Shown piece by piece: positions 39,503 through 43,072 of a stretch of DNA of 43,072 nucleotides. Position numbers and translations under genes: made by a program. This DNA is from a virus: positions 1 to 43,072 of the IMG/VR virus record IMGVR_UViG_3300044675_002196; one strand, written 5' to 3'. The stretch's first letter is position 1. Every line of letters begins with the position of its first letter. The notes under the pieces were generated by a model. It saw only the letters and a list, made by a program, of their open reading frames with translations, did not search any database and was not told where the DNA came from.

Positions 39503-39885
39503 TAATCTACTTCCAATGCTTCTTGTCCATAAACGTCAACAGTCTTTTGAGCATCTGCCCAGGCTCCGTAGTCAGTCATAGATGGGATATATCCTTGTTT
39601 CATACGATCTACTTGTTCCGAATGTGTCTCGTCAGATACCCTGGTTAGTCCAGGAACAAACTTTGCTTCCCCATCGCCTGAATCGCCATGGTATTTAGCT
39701 GCATTAAACAACTCTGACATTTTTGAAAGATCGCCCTTCATTGAGGGGATGTTTAAAACGTTTCCGTTTCCATCTGTAAAGTACTTGCCATCTGCTTTTT
39801 TATAGACATAAAGACCCCACTCAACGTCAGTCTCAATTACTTTTCTACGGACATTACTAACTTGTGATAAAATATCGTTTTCCAT
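39502..39885 (-). CDS. Small conserved protein upstream of portal
   Basis: A 127-residue protein read from the ATG at 39885; a TTG two codons earlier has no ribosome site. Its sequence (VEWGLYVYKKADGKYFTDGN, GNVLNIPSMKGD, EQVDRMKQGYIPSMTDYG) is like short acidic proteins found next to portal genes in other actinophages; function unknown. A TGG-TATACT element lies 7 bases upstream and no Shine-Dalgarno is present, suggesting a leaderless start. It is coupled to the portal gene by a TAATG overlap. Confidence 0.55.
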   Translation of the reverse strand: MENDILSQVSNVRRKVIETDVEWGLYVYKKADGKYFTDGNGNVLNIPSMKGDLSKMSELFNAAKYHGDSGDGEAKFVPGLTRVSDETHSEQVDRMKQGYIPSMTDYGAWADAQKTVDVYGQEALEVD

Positions 39886-39892
39886 AACCAAC

Positions 39893-39901
39893 AGTATACC
39901 A
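39893..39901 (-). promoter_or_regulatory. Extended -10 for a leaderless start before the portal operon
   Basis: The minus strand reads TGG followed by TATACT (39898-39893), then 7 bases, then the ATG at 39885. The expected start is at or next to that A. It resembles the element at 31523-31531 in both sequence and spacing. Confidence 0.5.
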
Positions 39902-39903
39902 TA

Positions 39904-42900
39904 TTAAGCTGGTGTTTTGATAGTGCTTTCCCAAGAAATTTCTTTATAAGCTGTAATTTTTTCTGGATTAACCAATAATCCAGTGTTGTCATCAACAACA
40001 ATCCTATTAGATCCTACGTAATCTCCATAAATAGCTTCTAGATCAATGTTGAGCTCTTGGCTTTGAGAAATAATTTGGACATCTTGCCAACTAGCTATTT
40101 CTGGTAATTTCCAAGTAGCTGCTATATATCCCCAGGTATTATCTGTACCATTATCATCTAGATCTTCAACTGTTAACCAGGTTCTTGTTTCTATAGATTC
40201 GGATTTTTCAATGTTTGTAGCTAATTTATAAGATATATTGTTGTACATAAGTGGTCCGTTAAGATTAATTGTTCCAGACACCTCGTCAAAACTAAGAAGG
40301 TCTGGGAACTTAATGCTTAGGGCTGTCCATTCTTCATTAATTAAAAATGGGGTATTTACTGAATTTCCATTTATAGAATATTCTAACGTGTCAATTATTT
40401 CTAGTGACTCTCTGTTTACCCCAAAAACAAAACCTCTTTTTTGAGTTGAGTCAGCTTCAAGAAAAAAGTCAATTATGCCATCTTTATGACTAATAGAAAA
40501 AATCATGATAGCTCCAGTTGGAAATGTATTTTGATAAAATCTAACCCACATCTGAACAAGAGCTACCTCTAATCCTTGTGATCTAGATTCATTTACTACT
40601 ATTGATAAACCACGATCTGTTGTTGGACTAAAATCTCCTTTAACACTCCAACCACTTTGTCTATTAAGATATAGATGTGGGGTGCTTTTTTTATAAGTTG
40701 TTATACCCTTTAAATCAAAATATAGTCCAGACCTTGAATAATAGTAAACTGGGACACCAAGCTTAGACCCTACAGAAGTAAACGTTGTTCTTTCAAGCAC
40801 TTGTGATGCAAGCTGAAGATCCCTAAGTCTAACTGGACTATGAAGAATCCCATTTGATATAAACTCTAAATGACAAACAATTGCGTAGTCGCTAAAGTTT
40901 ATTTTAGATCCAGAGTATTTTTCTTTTGGTGGATAAATTATTGTTCCATTGGTAACTTGATACGCTGTATCTTTCCAATCTAAAGAATTAATGTTATCTG
41001 GATCAAGGATTCCAGAAATCAGGGGTTTGTAGTAGTTGGTAAACTCTATAAGATTCTTATTTGCTCCATCACTAATTTTTTGAAATGAAACATAGCTTTT
41101 GACTATATCTTCATCTGTATTGTAAAAATTTGTAATAATTGTATTACCAGACATGTCTTCATAGTTTTCCCAACCAGTATAATATGAGTTTTCTAAATCT
41201 CCATACGTTAATAATTCTGGTACCCAATATTCATCCTTTAAGTCTTGATATGTCCAAGCAGAAGTTGTCTGGGTTGATTGCTTTGCTGGTGGTTCTGGAA
41301 AGTCTAGGTTTAATTGAATAAAATCTAATTCATAGTTTTGGTTTCCATCATAGTCTATGATACCCTTGCTAAAATATGATAGAGGTATATAGTCTTCCCA
41401 GTATCCAGCTACCGCAATATCTGGAAACAGCAGTCCATATTCATTAATGGTTGTTAAGGTGTAGTTGGCTGTATGAGAAAATAACGTATTAGAGTTTGGA
41501 ATTGTTGAACTTAAAATTCCAAATTGATCATACAAGGATGATATTTTTCGATTGTTGTATGCTGCATTAAAGCCAAACTTGTAGACTCTTCCAGAAAACT
41601 TTTTTGAGCCATCTCCAGCTAAAAAGATATCAAGGCTTGAGGTATCTGCAAAAAATCTGCCAAAGTCTACAGTTTGAGAAGATATAAGATTTTGAACATT
41701 AAATCCTGCTGCAAACTTTTTTCCAACCTCTATGGTTTTTGTTGCTATTGTTGTTGTTGTGCCAGAGATAGTAACTGAGTATGTTACAGTAGTTCCATTT
41801 ATAGACACCAGGAAAAAGTCATTGTTAAGTTTATTTGTAACTTTAAAAAGTGGGGAATTGGCCTCTGTACCGCTAGTTTTAAAAATACCATAAACTGTTT
41901 CAACTGGTTCATTTAATAGTCCAAGCTTATCAAAATAAAGAAAGTGTGATTCTGAACTCCATTCAGAGTTTGCGTTTGGTTTTAATGTTAGATACTTTAT
42001 TCCTGCAGCATCGTCAGTGTCTCCACCTGTTGCTGTTATTTCTGAGATAGCTTCATATAGGTCGTTTACTGTATTTGTTCCTATTGAAAATTCAGGCAAT
42101 TGATAATCTGGCAAACTAAGAATCTTTGATCCAGCCTCTACGTTACTAAAGAATGCCTGCTTCCAGTTTGCAAAGTCAGGGTAGTTATAGTTAGCTGTAT
42201 AATTAGCAAAAGCATAATCATTAAATGCAGTGATAGAGTTGATAGCTGAATTAGTTTGTTCTGGTGCTATAACTGCTTGACCCCAAACCCAATGACGCTT
42301 AGCAACTTGTGTTGGCATAGCATATGAGTATATTGAAAATGTATCTAAATCTACTGGGTCAACATCTTCATAAGAATAAAATCCTAGCCAGTCCTGGCCT
42401 TTTCCGTCTACAAATTCTGACGCTAGTGAAATTGTGTCCTGTTCAAAAGTTAAACTAATAACTTCTTCTCCATTAAGAACTACAATTAAAGAATTTTTTA
42501 AAAGTCTGATATGTACTAGCATTGGTCTAAACCATTCACCAACAAAATGAGACTTAACCTGACTTCCAAGCTTAAAGCTTAAGTGTGCATGATCTGCATA
42601 TAATCCGTCAGTACTTGCGATTGGTCCAAATATTTTTCTTGGTGTAGTAGCAGAAGCATTTATCTTTATCCACATTTCAACAGTATACTCATTATATCTT
42701 CCACGTTCGTTTAAAAATCCACTACCTGGAAAAATTAAAGATGGGTATGTAATTTGATTATAAACATTTGGATATAGTTTTGTAATATTATAAGATCCAT
42801 ATACCATAGGTATACCAAAGTTTTTGCAAGATAGGCTATAGCCCTGAGAAAGATAATATCCACTGTTATCAGAGGTTCCATATGGATATGCTGGCAATGC

Positions 42901-43072
42901 TTTAAAGTTTGCTGCTGTAGGCAAGTTTATGTCTGATGGAATGCTTGTTGGGTTTACGCCATAAGAATACTTATTAAAATCTTCTGACCATTGTCCCAAG
43001 GATAAGCCACTAATATAAAAGTTATAATCTTCTGAGCCACCGCCAGTATCTATATTAATTTTAACAATAATT
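39904..43072 (-). CDS. Large LamG-like structural protein (N-terminus beyond window)
   Basis: At least 1055 residues: the frame is open across the right edge. The TTG at 42999 would be a start, but the reading frame continues without stop upstream (NINIDTGGGSEDYN-type sequence precedes it), so that start is an artefact. Two LamG/concanavalin-like sandwiches can be seen, one with YTVEMWIKINASATTPRKIF and a second with VQMWVRFYQNTFPTGAIMIF, plus a SWSVKGDFSPTTDRG section. Such proteins are found on actinophage virions as capsid fibres or minor tail parts, and often bind sugar. It stands before the portal operon, not in the tail cluster. Which structure it joins cannot be told. Confidence 0.68.
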   Translation of the reverse strand, partial: IIVKINIDTGGGSEDYNFYISGLSLGQWSEDFNKYSYGVNPTSIPSDINLPTAANFKALPAYPYGTSDNSGYYLSQGYSLSCKNFGIPMVYGSYNITKLYPNVYNQITYPSLIFPGSGFLNERGRYNEYTVEMWIKINASATTPRKIFGPIASTDGLYADHAHLSFKLGSQVKSHFVGEWFRPMLVHIRLLKNSLIVVLNGEEVISLTFEQDTISLASEFVDGKGQDWLGFYSYEDVDPVDLDTFSIYSYAMPTQVAKRHWVWGQAVIAPEQTNSAINSITAFNDYAFANYTANYNYPDFANWKQAFFSNVEAGSKILSLPDYQLPEFSIGTNTVNDLYEAISEITATGGDTDDAAGIKYLTLKPNANSEWSSESHFLYFDKLGLLNEPVETVYGIFKTSGTEANSPLFKVTNKLNNDFFLVSINGTTVTYSVTISGTTTTIATKTIEVGKKFAAGFNVQNLISSQTVDFGRFFADTSSLDIFLAGDGSKKFSGRVYKFGFNAAYNNRKISSLYDQFGILSSTIPNSNTLFSHTANYTLTTINEYGLLFPDIAVAGYWEDYIPLSYFSKGIIDYDGNQNYELDFIQLNLDFPEPPAKQSTQTTSAWTYQDLKDEYWVPELLTYGDLENSYYTGWENYEDMSGNTIITNFYNTDEDIVKSYVSFQKISDGANKNLIEFTNYYKPLISGILDPDNINSLDWKDTAYQVTNGTIIYPPKEKYSGSKINFSDYAIVCHLEFISNGILHSPVRLRDLQLASQVLERTTFTSVGSKLGVPVYYYSRSGLYFDLKGITTYKKSTPHLYLNRQSGWSVKGDFSPTTDRGLSIVVNESRSQGLEVALVQMWVRFYQNTFPTGAIMIFSISHKDGIIDFFLEADSTQKRGFVFGVNRESLEIIDTLEYSINGNSVNTPFLINEEWTALSIKFPDLLSFDEVSGTINLNGPLMYNNISYKLATNIEKSESIETRTWLTVEDLDDNGTDNTWGYIAATWKLPEIASWQDVQIISQSQELNIDLEAIYGDYVGSNRIVVDDNTGLLVNPEKITAYKEISWESTIKTPA

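Noticed and set aside
42997-42999. TTG start for the large LamG-like protein
   Set aside because: The same frame stays open to the right edge with sensible protein sequence, so the gene starts outside the window.
1-43072. tRNA genes, integrase, attachment sites, lysis genes
   Set aside because: None could be recognised on either strand; the lysis and any lysogeny genes must lie outside this window or are unrecognised.

Overview
The window is a continuous stretch of an AT-rich tailed double-stranded DNA phage (siphovirus type). Every supportable gene lies on the minus strand, so transcription runs from right to left. Genes are packed tightly, often joined by TAATG, TAGTG or ATGA stop/start overlaps. 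No rRNA, tRNA, CRISPR array, insertion sequence or integrase was found. The gene families and order (HK97-fold capsid, TP901-type tape measure, large LamG-like protein, DnaE/DnaB/DnaG/RecA set, gp32-like ssDNA-binding protein, MerR-like HTH protein) resemble actinobacteriophages. Several -10 elements sit only 6-9 nt upstream of a start codon, as in leaderless mRNAs that are common in Actinobacteria. An actinobacterial host of low GC content is therefore the best guess, but this is inference.

In order of transcription, the right end (43072 to about 35190) holds a large LamG-like structural protein cut by the window edge, a small conserved protein, the portal, a combined prohead protease/scaffold gene with a probable nested scaffold start, the major capsid protein followed by a strong terminator, and a small protein. 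From 34986 to 31589 come head-tail connector, stopper, neck and tail-terminator type proteins and the major tail protein, which also ends in a strong terminator. Two homologous tail-chaperone genes follow (31516-30416), then a 2704-residue tape measure gene. The distal tail, a very large tail hub/baseplate protein with an internal repeat array, and several fibre or tip proteins fill 22282-12961.

The left third is the DNA-metabolism block: MerR-like HTH protein, two small unknown proteins, DnaB helicase, CHC2/TOPRIM primase, ssDNA-binding protein, DnaE polymerase, MazG-like pyrophosphatase, RecA-like recombinase, zinc-ribbon protein, small PD-(D/E)XK nuclease, Cas4/RecB-like nuclease, another zinc-finger protein and RuvC-like resolvase. 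It ends in a small HTH protein, a DUF1599-like protein, an unknown protein, a probable small terminase and the 5' end of the large terminase, cut by the left edge.

The control signals form a readable set. There are sigma70-like promoters of the form TTGACA-N17/18-TATAAT (one perfect match at 13425-13453). A second group has an extended -10 (TGnTATAAT) without a clear -35. Two intrinsic terminators follow the two most abundant virion proteins, and promoters restart transcription just after each. The points most worth a second look are the nested scaffold start, the duplicated tail-chaperone genes in place of a frameshift, a possible kinase-like domain between duplicated segments of the tape measure protein, a repeat array that appears to interrupt a domain of the tail hub, and the near-leaderless starts.
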